This document shows, in pieces, positions 22,123 through 33,571 of a DNA stretch of 64,000 bases (position 1 is the first letter of the stretch; the number at the start of each line of letters is the position of its first letter). Made by a program: the position numbers and the translations under genes. The stretch is from the NCBI RefSeq assembly GCF_022605165.1, contig NC_063074.1, forward strand, positions 1,577,501 through 1,641,500. The letters run 5' to 3'. This DNA comes from Purpureocillium takamizusanense (taxonomy: Eukaryota > Ascomycota > Sordariomycetes > Hypocreales > Ophiocordycipitaceae). The notes below the pieces were generated by a model. That model was not told where the DNA came from. It saw nothing but the letters and a program-made list of their open reading frames with translations, and did not search any database.

Positions 22123-22825
22123 GCACAAGCCCAAAGGACTCGCTACGTCGCATGGGTGAAGGCGCGTGGCGGGCCATCGGGTTGGCCTGCGCAAGGACTG
22201 GGATGGCCGCCGCCGCGTCCAGCCCTGCGACGAAGACTATTCGTCGCACGACCTTAATCCACGCCTTTCCAAGACGATTCTCACGTCCCTTTGTTTCCCT
22301 TTTTTTTTTGTTTCCCGCTAAGCGCATCTCATTGAGCCCTGCAGGCAGGGTGTCCAGGGTGTCACTCGCGAGGTTGTCCAGATGGACGAGCAGCGGTGGC
22401 CAAGTAACGAGCATGAACCAAGCGTTAATGGCTGGGATAGTCCTGTAGATAGACACGAGGCCCGATATTATTTCTCACGTGAATATCAAGTTCTTCACAT
22501 GCATATATCATTAATTTATTTCCCCGCCCCTGGTGTGTGTACTGAATCAACTCTTGGCCCTTGTCGTTGTGTTGATCTTGGCGCTGTTGGCGCGAGCCAT
22601 GTGAAGCCTTCCCATGCCAACTGATGTATTGAGGATTCGTAAACAACGAGCGACGGGCGCGTAGAGCCGAGAGAACAGGGGTGCGTCGTACTCGGTGGAT
22701 AGATGTATAAATGCACCTGCGCCTTAAGAAATCGTACCCAATCTTTCGTGCTGCCAGCTCGGGGGCAAAGCAGCATCCTCCACGTCCAACGCCAAACATG
22801 AAAGCAGAGAGCGGTCGGGGCTCTG
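22123..22825. other. Convergent 3' spacer, no gene
   Basis: This 0.7 kb stretch lies between the disordered-protein gene and YKT6. It is relatively AT-rich around 22440-22560, as expected for 3' UTRs. No coding content was recognised. Confidence 0.55.
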
Positions 22826-23930
22826 CTACATCAACACACAGCACGAGTTCTGCTTCTTGGCTTGCTCTGCAAGCGGTCGGTCAGTCAGTCAGTCAGTCAG
22901 ATGAGGATTCGCAAGGACATCCCCGGGGGGCGCGGAGGGCAAACGTGAGCATAGAAGGGTAGCGAAGTAGATGACAGGCAAAAGGGATTGGGCGGAAGGG
23001 GTCCGACGCACGGTAAAACATCTTGCTCTGGGAGCTCAGGCCGTCGCTCTTGGCCACGAGGTCGTCAATCTTCTCGCCGCGCTGCAGTACGCTCTCGATG
23101 GTCTTGTGCAGGACGATCTTGGTCTCGTCAAGCTCCTTCTGGATCTTCATGATGCTGTCGGCCTGCTGCGGGTCCTGGTACTTGGTGAGGTAGTCGCGCA
23201 GCTCAGGCATGGGCAGCTGGGGCTGGCCGGTGGCCCACGACGAGCGTGGGTGCTTGGAGAGGAACTCGTCGACGCACTTGCTGAGGAGCTGATGGGCGAC
23301 CAGGGCGGGGTACTGGTGGTCCGAGATGATGATGCCGCAGACGCCCTCGGTCCGGCCGTAGGCATGGAATGTGTAATCTTTTCGTTTCCGCCGACGAGTA
23401 TGTCTCCTTGTCAGCCGCGGCACTCTCTCTGACTCTCGCGGGAACCCGGAGCTGACCCCTTGAAGTCGCTGCCGGCACACATATGAGTTGGCGTACCTTG
23501 TTCCTCAACGTCCTGTCGCTGGCCGGGTTTTGTGCGCTCGGCGACCGTCTTCGCGAAAAGGGTCATGAATTCGCCATAGCTGGACGGGGAGAAAAGCAGG
23601 GAGAAAGGGTCAGACAGTCAGCGCTGGCGGTCCGTGTATCGAGGCCGCGGGGGAGGGGAAGCGGCGGCGGTGACCAACTTGTTGCGTGTGAAGCGCGAGT
23701 AGGCGCTCAGTTCCTTCTCGGCGACGATTTCGTGCGCGGGCTTGCCTTCGTTGCGGATGATCTGTTCGGTTGCGCCCCCCCGCGAGCGGCGCGAGAACGC
23801 GCGCGCGGCGGCTTGTTGTCAGCGAACTGTTTCCTCGCGGGCGAGCGACGACGAGGTGAGACGACGGCCTACGGTGAAGGCGGGGATGGGGGGGAGGGGC
23901 ATCATTTACGCCGATGTAGTGCAGCTTCAT
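22826..23930 (-). CDS. YKT6: R-SNARE Ykt6
   Basis: Minus-strand exons are 23930-23910, 23761-23679, 23579-23497, 23377-23012 and 22866-22826, giving 197 residues (yeast Ykt6 has 200). Ykt6 is a lipid-anchored SNARE used in Golgi, endosomal, vacuolar and autophagosomal fusion. The N-terminal longin domain starts MKLHYIG and continues RNEGKPAHEIVAEKELSAYS and YTFHAYGRTEGVCGIIISDH. The SNARE motif spans roughly residues 137-192 and has the zero-layer Arg in VLQRGEKIDDL. The C-terminus is NSCCVLM: Cys193 for palmitoylation and a CVLM prenylation box with Cys194. The tail lies on a 41-base last exon, and the acceptor (GCAG) was chosen because it restores YQQAKKQNSCC. Introns are 148, 99, 119 and 145 bases. 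Confidence 0.95.
22880..22901. repeat. CAGT tetranucleotide microsatellite in YKT6 intron
   Basis: The unit CAGT repeats about five times inside the last intron of YKT6, close to the 3' splice site. Confidence 0.75.
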
Positions 23931-25566
23931 GGTGGCGGCTCTGCTCTGGCTGTTGGACGATGGAGGATGAGGCTTTGCGTGTACTGTGCGGATGGCGGGG
24001 TCTTGTGGCGGTTGTCGTTTGTCGTTGCGCCGGTGGGAGGGCGGTCGGCTGGCGGGTTGGAGGAGGGAGGATGTTGAATGGAGCGGTTGGGACGGACGGA
24101 GTTGAGTCGCAGGCACAAGGAGCAGCTGGAGCCTGTGACGGCTAGCCGGCAGCAGCCTTGCCTACAGGCAGGAAGCAAATGGTAGGTACAACCCTATACG
24201 CTTGCCCACCTCAGAGCCTGATCGCCTCAAGCGCTGGGCCGCCCGCATGTGCCTGCCCGGGTGCCGGGGTAGTTACTAAGGTGCCCGGATGGAAGGGAAG
24301 GTAATAAGCGGCGGGAGCCACCATAATTGGGTCACGCGGCAGTGGGCGCCCCAACTGTGACGCACTGGCGACGCATCCGTCTTACACCGAACGCCTGCTG
24401 CAGGGAAGAGATCGTCACAGCACTCGTCGTCTCCTCGGCAGCGCCTGCGGAGATGGATTGAAGATCCCCTTGACACAGTCCAGTGTCCGAGTCTCCCAGA
24501 GAAATGGAATGGGTAATGTTCGCGATACGTGGTTGCGTTGGCGAGCTCTTGTTGGCGATCCTGAGCCTATCGCTCAGTATAAGTAAGAAACACTTTCGTC
24601 ACTCTACTAGAACTTAAGGCTAGGTTCGGCATGATCAGAGTGACAAACACCCATAGAGCCGGGGAGAGGGACAGATCCAAAGGGTGAGCCTCCCCGGCTA
24701 TGCAGTCGAGGAACGCCAAGACGTAGCCGGCAGAGCTTGAAACCAGAGTCCTCTGGGCGTAGATCGCGGTTGAGGAAGACTCTTGGTAAGGTAGTTAGGC
24801 AACACCACACTTGCTCGTCATGGCGCAACTGGGAACGAATTGTTGGTCCAGAGACGCCATTCGGCCGGCAGGCTGGAGGCACAGCATGTACTCATGGTCA
24901 AGAACGCAGAGAAGGGAAGAGAGGTAGCCCGCAAACCCACGCAGACGGGTCGTCGACGGGCTTCAAAGGGGCTGCGAGGAGCCCACCCTCCGCTGGGATA
25001 CCCAGTGTGAATGTCATGTTGTTGAGCGGAACAAGCGTCGCGACTTGGCCATCTTGGCGCGTTGAGCGCGCGGAACCGATTGGCATGCCACCTTCTGTTT
25101 GTTCGGAGAGAGCGATCATATCCACCATTTCCCGAGCAGCTACAGTCTTGCCGTCTCTGAGGTGATGTTTTCCAAGTAAGTTACCAAGTGGAAGCGGCCC
25201 AGTGTTGGAGGCGACCACTGAAGACGGGCGCAGCCGCTAGTAGAACGGACGGGACCCCCACCAGGGTGCCGCGCCAGCGCTCTTTATTAGTGGGAGTGGA
25301 GGACAGCTGGAGGGAACCTGGGCCCATCGGGCGTATGCGACCCGGATAGCGGGGGCGGTGTGACTCGTCGAGTGCTCTGAGTCCAACTTCCGTGGTCATC
25401 TCACCCACCAAGCCACTTCGCACTGGATGTCCTGCCTTTATATCGCGACCTGCTAGACTCTGCGGCACCCTACAGCGGAACGACTGCCCACGACTGATAC
25501 TGCCATCTACATCGTATAACCTTCCCAGTGTACACTCTGAAATTCGTCTCACGCAAAGGGCCCAGC
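23931..25566. promoter_or_regulatory. Divergent region between YKT6 and SLH1
   Basis: This 1.6 kb region should hold the promoters of both divergent genes. A 106-codon minus-strand frame at 25218-24898 is free of stops, but it shows no family features and no homologous context, so it is not annotated as a gene. Confidence 0.5.
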
Positions 25567-28500
25567 ATGGCATCCGACAATCTGGCCACAGCCGAGGCGC
25601 AATGGCGAGAGCAGTTCGCCGCGATGCGGGCAGCCCTCGCAGAGCTCAAGCTCCCGCCTCAACCCCCCAAGGAGGCCCAGGACGACTGGGACGGCGACGA
25701 TGATTTTGAGGGGTACTCTTCGGAGAACAGAGGGCAGGATGTATGGGACTTCATCTCCGACGACGACCAAGACGAGTACAGCAGCGACTTTGTTGAGCCC
25801 GACGGCGTTGGTGATGCGTCTACCTTTGGCCCGGACTGGCTCGCCGCAAGGTGCTCCGAGATTGCTGTCAAGAACGGCCTCGCATCCGACGTCTTCCAGT
25901 CTCAGATTACCGGTCTGCTCTCGTCCGACCGCCCCGAGCAGGAGCTGCAGGCCGAGCTCACCGACCTGGTCGGCTTCGATGACCTCGACTTCATCATCGA
26001 AGTCCTCGCTCACAGGGACGAGGCCCTGGCCGGGATATCGGCTCAGGACCAGGCATCCAGCTCCGTTCCACGCATTTTGACCAAAGCCCAGCGCGAGGAA
26101 GCCCTTCGCCAGCAAGACGTCAGGCACAAGACGGCCGCCCTCGCCCCCAGCTATGCCAAGGAGCCGCAATACCCGCACGTGTACAAATCCTATCACGCGG
26201 GCAATACGCTGAGCTCGACTGGGCAAAAGTACAGCCTTCCTGTTGGCACTGAACGCCATCAATTTGACAAGTACGAAGAGTACTCCGTCCCCGCAGGTCG
26301 CAAAGGCACGCCCGGCCCTGGCGAGAAGCTCGTCAGCATTTCGGCCCTCGATGGGCTTTGCAGAAACACCTTCAAGGGCTACAAAAACTTGAACCGTATG
26401 CAGAGCCTTGTGTATCCCGTCGCGTACAAGACCAACGAGAACATGCTCATCTGCGCTCCTACCGGTGCAGGCAAAACTGACGCCGCCATGCTCACGATTC
26501 TTCACACCATCGGGCATCACGTCTACCCAAACCCGATGGAGGACACCGCGGCGACGGAGTTTGCCGTTGACATCGACGACTTCAAAATTGTCTATGTCGC
26601 TCCGATGAAGGCGCTGGCTGCCGAGGTGACCGAGAAGCTCGGCAAGCGTCTCGCGTGGCTCGGCATCAAGTGCCGCGAGTACACCGGAGACATGCAATTG
26701 ACCAAGGCCGAGATTGTGCAGACACAAATTATTGTCACCACGCCCGAGAAGTGGGATGTTGTTACAAGAAAGGGCACTGGTGACACGGAGTTGGTTCAAA
26801 AGGTCAGGCTCCTGATCATCGATGAAGTCCACATGCTCCACGACGAGCGAGGTGCCGTTCTGGAGTCGCTCGTCGCTCGAACCGAGCGTCAGGTGGAGAG
26901 CACTCAGTCTTTAATCCGCGTCATTGGCCTCAGTGCCACCCTACCCAACTATGTCGACGTCGCCGATTTCCTCAAGGTGAACCGATATGCCGGCATGTTC
27001 TACTTTGACGCCTCGTTCCGCCCTGTACCCCTGGAGCAGCACTTCATAGGAGTCAAGGGCAAAGCCGGATCCAAGCAGTCCAAGGAGAATCTCGACAACG
27101 TGGCCTTTGACAAGGTCAAGGAAATGCTCGAAAGGGATCATCAAGTCATGGTGTTCGTGCACTCGCGCAAAGACACCATGGTGAGCGCCAGGATGCTGCA
27201 CCAAAAGGCCATTGAACACATGTGCATGGACTTGTTTGACCCTAGTGGCCATCCCAGATTCGAACAGGCGGCGAGGGATATGAAGTCGTCTCGGTCCAAG
27301 GATATTCGAGACCTCTTGTCCAAGGGCATCGGCATCCATCATGCGGGTATGGCACGAGCGGACCGCAATCTGATGGAGCGGCTCTTTGGCGAGGGCGTTC
27401 TCAAGGTTCTCTGCTGCACGGCCACGCTCGCCTGGGGTGTCAACTTGCCTGCTGCAGCCGTTGTTATCAAGGGGACCCAGGTCTACAGTGCCCAGGAAGG
27501 CAAGTTTGTCGACCTTGGGATTCTCGACGTGCTACAGATCTTCGGTCGCGCGGGTCGACCCCAGTTCGAAGACACTGGTATCGGAATGATTTGTACGACC
27601 CAGGACAAGCTGCACCATTACCTGACTGCCATCACGGAGCAGCTCCCCATCGAGTCCAAGTTCTCAACCAAGCTCGTGGATAACCTCAACGCCGAGATTG
27701 CGCTAGGGACCGTCACCTCTATTCAGGACGCGGTCCAGTGGATTGGCTACTCGTATCTGTTTGTCCGCATGCAAAGGAGTCCGACTGCGTACGGCATAGA
27801 GTGGGCTGAGATCAGGGACGACCCTACCCTCGTTCAGCGGCGGCGCCAGCTCGCCATCCAAGCTGCGCGGACGCTGCAGCAATGCCAGATGATCATATTC
27901 AACGAGCGCACCGAGGAGCTGCGCAGCAAGGATATCGGGCGCATTGCCAGCCAGTATTATATACTGCACACGTCTATCCAAGTGTTCAACACCATGATGC
28001 AGCCCCAAGCCACAGAAGCAGACATTCTCAGGATGATTAGCATGAGCGGCGAGTTCGACAACGTGCAGTCACGCGACACCGAGGCCAAGGAGCTGACCAA
28101 CCTTAAAAACGAAATCATCCCCTGCGCTGTCGAAGGAGGAATCGATACGCCGCAGGCAAAGACTAATATTCTTCTGCAATCGTACATTTCGCGGCAACAG
28201 CCAGAGGACTTTGCCCTCTCCAACGACATGAACTACGTCGCGCAGCAGTCTGGCCGCATCTGCCGCGCCCTCTTTATGCTGGCGCTCAATCGCCGCTGGG
28301 GTCATCAGTGTCTCGTCCTCCTCACTTTGTCCAAGTCTATTGAGAAGCGGATATGGCCTTTTCAACACCCTCTTCACCAATTCGACCTGGCCAAGCCTGT
28401 GCTCAACCAACTCGACGCGAAAGAGCACTTGACCGTGGAGGCCATGAAAGACATGGAGGCCGCTGAGATTGGCGGCCTGGTTCACAACCACAGCGCTGGA

Positions 28501-31455
28501 AAGAACATTGCCAAGATCTTGAATCACTTCCCCACAGTCCATGTGGAGGCTGAGATCGCCCCATTGAACCGCGACGTTCTTCGGATCAAGCTATATGTCA
28601 TACCAGACTTCACCTGGAGAGACCATATACACGGAACATCCGAGTCATTCTACATATGGGTGGAGAACTCGGACACGTCCGAGATTTACCACCACGAGTT
28701 CTTCATCCTAAACCATAGGAAGCTTCACGATGATCACGAGCTCAACTTTACCATTCCTCTCTCGGACCCTCTGCCCACGCAGATTTACGTGCGTGCCGTC
28801 TCGGACAGATGGCTCGGCGCCGAGACTGTAACGCCCGTGTCCTTCCAACACCTCATCAGGCCCGACACGGAGAGCGTCTATACAGAATTGCTCAATCTAC
28901 AGCCGCTCCCCATCACGGCTCTCAAGAACCCAGGATTGGAAGAGATTTACGCCCAACGCTTCCAATTCTTCAACCCCATGCAGACTCAGATTTTCCATAC
29001 CCTCTACCATACAGCCGCCAACGTCCTCCTCGGGTCGCCCACTGGCAGTGGAAAGACGGTGGCTGCCGAGCTGGCCATGTGGTGGGCATTCAGGGAACGC
29101 CCCAAGTCGAAAGTTGTGTACATTGCCCCGATGAAGGCGCTCGTTCGCGAGCGAGTCAAGGATTGGGGAGCCCGCCTCGCACGGCCCTTGGGCTTGAAAC
29201 TGGTGGAGCTCACGGGTGACAACACACCAGACACGAGGACGATCAAGGACGCAGACATCATCATCACCACGCCCGAGAAATGGGACGGCATCTCGCGTTC
29301 GTGGCAGACGCGAGGCTATGTCCGACAGGTCAGCCTAGTCATCATCGATGAGATACATCTCCTTGCTGGAGACCGCGGTCCGATTTTGGAAATCATCGTC
29401 TCGCGAATGAACTACATTGCCTCGTCAACGAAGAACGCCGTGCGGCTCCTTGGCATGTCGACGGCTTGTGCAAACGCTACCGACTTGGGCAATTGGCTCG
29501 GCGTCAAGGAGGGATTGTTCAACTTCAAGCACTCGGTGCGCCCGGTTCCCTTGGAGCTGTACATTGACGGGTTTCCAGAAGTCAGGGGCTTCTGTCCGCT
29601 GATGCAGTCCATGAACCGGCCGACCTTTTTGGCCATCAAGAACCACAGCCCAGATAAGCCGGTCATTGTATTTGTGGCCTCGCGAAGGCAGACTCGACTG
29701 ACTGCCAAAGATCTGATCAACTTTTGCGGCATGGAAGACAACCCTCGACGGTTCTTGCGCATGGACGAGGAGGACTTGCAGCTGAACTTGGCTAGGGTCA
29801 AGGACGATGCGCTCAAAGAAGCCATCAACTTTGGCATCGGGCTCCATCATGCCGGTCTAGTCGAGTCCGACAGGCAGCTGGCCGAGGAGCTCTTCTTGCA
29901 CAACAAGATCCAGATCTTGGTGGCCACCAGCACCCTGGCCTGGGGGGTCAATCTGCCCGCCCACCTGGTCGTCGTCAAGGGCACGCAGTTCTACGACGCC
30001 AAGATGGAGGGCTACAAGGACATGGATCTGACAGACGTGCTGCAGATGCTGGGCCGAGCCGGCCGTCCGCAGTTTGACAACTCGGGCGTTGCTCGCATCT
30101 TCACACAGGACTCCAAGAAGGACTTTTACAAGCATTTCCTCCACACCGGCTTCCCCGTGGAATCGTCCCTGCACACCGTTCTCGACAACCATTTGGGGGC
30201 CGAGGTGTCGGCCGAAACGATCTTGACCAAGCAGGACGCGCTCGACTACCTGACGTGGACCTTCTTCTTCCGGAGGCTGCACAAAAACCCCTCCTATTAT
30301 GGACTAGAGCTGTCCGCCGAGGAGCATAGCTCCATTGCCGCACAGCAGCTGGCCAACGAGTACATGGTGGAGATGGTGGAAAAGTCACTCGGTGAGCTGG
30401 CAGAGTCCAAGTGCGTCGAGGTGTTTCCCAACGGCGACGTCGACTCGACGCCGCTCGGCAAGATCATGAGCTACTACTACCTCTCGCACCTGACCATTCG
30501 GCACCTGGTTCGGAACGCCAAGGCGCAGGCGTCGTTTCTCGACGTGCTGTCGTGGATGTGCCGCGCGACCGAGTATGACGAGCTTCCCGTGCGACACAAC
30601 GAAGACCTCGTCAACGAGACGCTGTCGTCCAACCTCCCCTTCCCCGGTCATTCCTTTGGCTTGCCCATGTGGGATCCTCACGTCAAGTCGTTCCTCCTCC
30701 TCCAGGCACACATGTCCCGTATCGACTTGCCCATCACGGATTACGTCGGCGACCAGACGAGCGTGCTCGACCAGGCGATCCGCATCATCCAAGCGTCCAT
30801 CGATGTCCTCACCGAGCTGGGCCACTTGTCCAGCTGTCTGCAGATGATGAAGTTGATGCAGTCCATCAAATGCGCCCGCTGGCCAAACGACGCGCCGGCT
30901 TCGATCCTGCCCGGCGTCGAACCGGAGTCGGCCAAGGACGACACGTCGCTGGCCAAGATGAGCACCCTTACGACGCCGCAGGTCCACCAGCTGGCGAAGA
31001 AGCTGAGCGTGCCTGCCGCACAGCAGTCGCGCTTCGCCCGCGCCGTCTCCATTTTGCCCAACGTGTCCGTCTCGCTCAGCGAAGCAACGGCGGAGTCGCT
31101 CACCGTGGAGCTGAAGCGGCTCAACCCGCTCGTTGACCGCGACGCGCGCATCTTTGCGCCCAAGTTCCCCAAGCCCCAGACGGAGGGCTGGTTTGTCGTC
31201 GTCGCCGACGTGGAGCGCGACGAGGTCATTGCCGTGAAGCGCGTGGGCTGGTCCGCGGGCTCGAGTTCCGGTGCCGGCAGGAAGCCCGGCCGGGGAGGCA
31301 GCGCGCCGTCGGCCAGGGCCACGATCCGCCTGCCCGAGCCAGTGGAGGGGCAGAGGCGCAAGATGGACGTCCTGGTAGTCAGCGACGCGTACATTGGGCT
31401 CGAGTACAGCATCCCGAGGGTCGACAAGATGCTACAGACCGGCTTGGAGAAGTAA
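25567..31455 (+). CDS. SLH1: Ski2-like tandem helicase Slh1 (ASCC3 type)
   Basis: A single exon encodes 1962 residues, close to yeast Slh1 (1967) and shorter than Brr2. Slh1/ASCC3 is the helicase of the RQC-trigger complex that splits collided, ubiquitin-marked ribosomes in the cytoplasm. Two helicase cassettes are present. Cassette 1 has Walker A TGAGKT (residues 299-304) and DEVH (419-422). Cassette 2 has TGSGKT (1159-1164) and DEIH (1261-1264). Each is followed by the superfamily motifs (LSATLPNY; GRAGRPQ twice) and a Sec63-like domain. Cassette 2 has the divergent motif III LGMSTACANATDL, as in ASCC3 rather than Brr2. The acidic N-terminus and the DLDFIIEVLAHRDE segment also fit Slh1. ATG 25567 is the first ATG in frame. 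Brr2 is the main alternative and is less likely. Confidence 0.92.
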   Translation: MASDNLATAEAQWREQFAAMRAALAELKLPPQPPKEAQDDWDGDDDFEGYSSENRGQDVWDFISDDDQDEYSSDFVEPDGVGDASTFGPDWLAARCSEIAVKNGLASDVFQSQITGLLSSDRPEQELQAELTDLVGFDDLDFIIEVLAHRDEALAGISAQDQASSSVPRILTKAQREEALRQQDVRHKTAALAPSYAKEPQYPHVYKSYHAGNTLSSTGQKYSLPVGTERHQFDKYEEYSVPAGRKGTPGPGEKLVSISALDGLCRNTFKGYKNLNRMQSLVYPVAYKTNENMLICAPTGAGKTDAAMLTILHTIGHHVYPNPMEDTAATEFAVDIDDFKIVYVAPMKALAAEVTEKLGKRLAWLGIKCREYTGDMQLTKAEIVQTQIIVTTPEKWDVVTRKGTGDTELVQKVRLLIIDEVHMLHDERGAVLESLVARTERQVESTQSLIRVIGLSATLPNYVDVADFLKVNRYAGMFYFDASFRPVPLEQHFIGVKGKAGSKQSKENLDNVAFDKVKEMLERDHQVMVFVHSRKDTMVSARMLHQKAIEHMCMDLFDPSGHPRFEQAARDMKSSRSKDIRDLLSKGIGIHHAGMARADRNLMERLFGEGVLKVLCCTATLAWGVNLPAAAVVIKGTQVYSAQEGKFVDLGILDVLQIFGRAGRPQFEDTGIGMICTTQDKLHHYLTAITEQLPIESKFSTKLVDNLNAEIALGTVTSIQDAVQWIGYSYLFVRMQRSPTAYGIEWAEIRDDPTLVQRRRQLAIQAARTLQQCQMIIFNERTEELRSKDIGRIASQYYILHTSIQVFNTMMQPQATEADILRMISMSGEFDNVQSRDTEAKELTNLKNEIIPCAVEGGIDTPQAKTNILLQSYISRQQPEDFALSNDMNYVAQQSGRICRALFMLALNRRWGHQCLVLLTLSKSIEKRIWPFQHPLHQFDLAKPVLNQLDAKEHLTVEAMKDMEAAEIGGLVHNHSAGKNIAKILNHFPTVHVEAEIAPLNRDVLRIKLYVIPDFTWRDHIHGTSESFYIWVENSDTSEIYHHEFFILNHRKLHDDHELNFTIPLSDPLPTQIYVRAVSDRWLGAETVTPVSFQHLIRPDTESVYTELLNLQPLPITALKNPGLEEIYAQRFQFFNPMQTQIFHTLYHTAANVLLGSPTGSGKTVAAELAMWWAFRERPKSKVVYIAPMKALVRERVKDWGARLARPLGLKLVELTGDNTPDTRTIKDADIIITTPEKWDGISRSWQTRGYVRQVSLVIIDEIHLLAGDRGPILEIIVSRMNYIASSTKNAVRLLGMSTACANATDLGNWLGVKEGLFNFKHSVRPVPLELYIDGFPEVRGFCPLMQSMNRPTFLAIKNHSPDKPVIVFVASRRQTRLTAKDLINFCGMEDNPRRFLRMDEEDLQLNLARVKDDALKEAINFGIGLHHAGLVESDRQLAEELFLHNKIQILVATSTLAWGVNLPAHLVVVKGTQFYDAKMEGYKDMDLTDVLQMLGRAGRPQFDNSGVARIFTQDSKKDFYKHFLHTGFPVESSLHTVLDNHLGAEVSAETILTKQDALDYLTWTFFFRRLHKNPSYYGLELSAEEHSSIAAQQLANEYMVEMVEKSLGELAESKCVEVFPNGDVDSTPLGKIMSYYYLSHLTIRHLVRNAKAQASFLDVLSWMCRATEYDELPVRHNEDLVNETLSSNLPFPGHSFGLPMWDPHVKSFLLLQAHMSRIDLPITDYVGDQTSVLDQAIRIIQASIDVLTELGHLSSCLQMMKLMQSIKCARWPNDAPASILPGVEPESAKDDTSLAKMSTLTTPQVHQLAKKLSVPAAQQSRFARAVSILPNVSVSLSEATAESLTVELKRLNPLVDRDARIFAPKFPKPQTEGWFVVVADVERDEVIAVKRVGWSAGSSSGAGRKPGRGGSAPSARATIRLPEPVEGQRRKMDVLVVSDAYIGLEYSIPRVDKMLQTGLEK

Positions 31456-32582
31456 GACGCCGCTGCGTGAACCATGTTATGTGGTAGATGATACTGCTCC
31501 TAAAAGTACAATGGAAATAGTGCCGATACGTGATGTGTACACTATGGGAGCGCTGTATACAATATACATCGAGGTCTCCTCGGAAAGTCAACAAGTACAC
31601 GCAAGCTCTTCATCCGTGAAACCTACCATGATACATGCAGACGTAGTAAACCCTACCATAGTATATGTGCCATGATGCACGAAATAAGGCTGGCAAGGGT
31701 CGTTTGCGGGGGGGAGATGAAGGGAGCTACGTGACGTAGTAGGATAAGGGGCAAGAGGAACGACTTGCGAATCTCGCGAGGCAAAATACCCGTCCTCGGT
31801 GACTTTATATTCAACGGGCTCCTCCCTCTCCCACCTTTTCCCCTCCTCAGCAAACACGCATGCACGGCCTGTCGAGCGCGCTCATCCAAACTACATGGCA
31901 AGTCACCACACTGTCACCGCCCAGGCAGAAGAGCAAGAGAAAATTTCAGGTTCCGTTTGTTCGTTCGTTCGTTGACGCGCGTGCGACCGTATATAATATG
32001 AAATCCGAGAACGCAGCACGCATGCACCACCGCATTCCGTCACACATCACTGCAACTACCACAGAAAAACACCAACTGCCGCTGCCACCACGAATGCAAA
32101 GGACGCCTTGCTCACGTACGAAGTACGCGCGCGCACACGTAGGCAACCCCCGGCCGGATCCCATTAGTCACATTTATCCTGAACGCCTGTTCCGCTCAGC
32201 CAGTCAGTATACAAGCGTCCTGCCCCCCTCCTCCCACCTCCCTTCCCGTCCCTACGGTGCTGCAGGACAGGGCAGGGCGAAACAGAAAAGACACGCGATG
32301 CCAGTGCCCAACCATGGCAAACAAGAAAAGAGAGAGACCAACGTGATGCAAAAGAGAACAAGAGAGACGCCTGCGAAAGAGAATTGGAAGAGTCAAGAGA
32401 GACGGAAAACCACAGATCCACCGGGGTATCTCGCTCGGCTCGACCGAACAGAGCTAACCGCTGCCGCAAAATGACATCGCCACGCCGTCGTCCGCCAGTA
32501 TATATCCATCCGGCCCATCGTTCTCGTGTTTATTTCCTTGTTTGCTGGTTTTATGTGCTATGCTTTGTGCGGTGCCCGTCGT
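31456..32582. other. Convergent 3' spacer, no gene
   Basis: This is 1.1 kb between SLH1 and the Rab gene stop. It is AT-rich directly after SLH1. It has one TACGAAGTA at 32117-32125 and a TTCG repeat near 31960. ORFs here lack recognisable content. Confidence 0.55.
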
Positions 32583-33571
32583 CTAGCAGCATTTGCGCCG
32601 CTCCTTATTGGCGTAGTCGGCCCGCGTCTGCTCCTGCTGCACGGCGCCAGACTGGTCGATGGTAACGGCCGGGGAGAAAGCCGGGGAGAAGAGCCAGCTG
32701 CGCCTGTCGCGGCCGACGCGGAAGCTGCCCCTAGCGTTGGCGCCCTCAAAGTAACCGCCGTCCATGCCGGCCTCGAAGCCCGGGGTGCCGGGGCCGGCCA
32801 TGGCGGTGAGGAGGGCCTGCTGCATCTTGCGGTCCTGCTCGACGAGCTTGCGGGCGACGACGCGGAAGACCTCCTCGACGCCCTCGCCGCTCTCGGCGCT
32901 GATCTCGTGGCAGGCGTCCCAGCCCACCTCCTGGGCCCAGAAGCCGGAGCTGCGCTTGGAGCTCGGACTACGAGGCTCCCCGGCGACGGCACCGGTCAGG
33001 GCCAAGGAAGAGGCGCCGAGGGGCGTGGCGGTGGGCGGCGGGGTGCTGCCGAGGCCCGGAGCGAGGTTCTCGGCGACGTAGGCGATGCAGCGCTCAAACG
33101 GCACCTGGCGGGCCGAAGGGTCGCGGGCGACAATGTCGGCCTTTGTGCCCACGACGTGCAAGACGACGTCGCTGGGGAGGTTGCGGCGCAGCTCGGTGAG
33201 CCAGACGCCCATGTCCTCGAAGGACTGCGCGTCGGTGATGCTGTAGCAGAGGATGCAGGCGTTGGCGCCGCGATAGTACAAACGTGATATGGAGCGGAAC
33301 CGCTCTTGACCGGCTGTGAGAGGGGTCAGCAAGCCGCGCCCATCTGGACTTCAAGCAGAGGAGGGGGAGGAGGCTTACCAGTATCCCAGATCTGCAGACG
33401 GACGACAGTATCCGAGTCAGAGTCGATGACACGCTTGGTCATGAAACTGGCGCCAACGGTAGACGTAACCTTGGCGGGGTTGAAGGCGCCCTTGCAATAT
33501 CGCATGACGAGCGAGGTCTTGCCGACGCCTTGGGCGCCGAGAACGACGATCTTGGCCTCGAGGGAAGACAT
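32583..33571 (-). CDS. Rab-family small GTPase with internal insertion
   Basis: Minus-strand exons are 33571-33379 and 33313-32583, giving 307 residues, about 100 more than a standard Rab. G1 is GAQGVGKTS (residues 12-20), the switch I threonine is in TSTVGASF (about 35-42), and G3 is DTAGQE (63-68) split by the intron. The RabF-like stretch RFRSISRLYYRGANACILCYSITDAQSF supports the Rab family. G4 reads TKAD (121-124) instead of the usual NKxD, and G5 is ISAES. Between G4 and G5 lies an insertion of about 35 residues rich in Pro, Ser, Thr and Ala, and a further long tail precedes the prenylation motif RRKCC at the C-terminus. It most resembles the endosomal Rab5/21/22 group, but I cannot assign an orthologue. 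The intron is 65 bases. Confidence 0.87.

Noticed and set aside
24898..25218. 106-codon minus-strand frame upstream of SLH1
   Set aside because: It reads moderately like protein but has no family feature, no signal peptide and no partner exon, so it cannot be told from chance.
25549..26841. 430-codon minus-strand frame opposite SLH1
   Set aside because: It is a shadow of the SLH1 coding sequence with no independent features.
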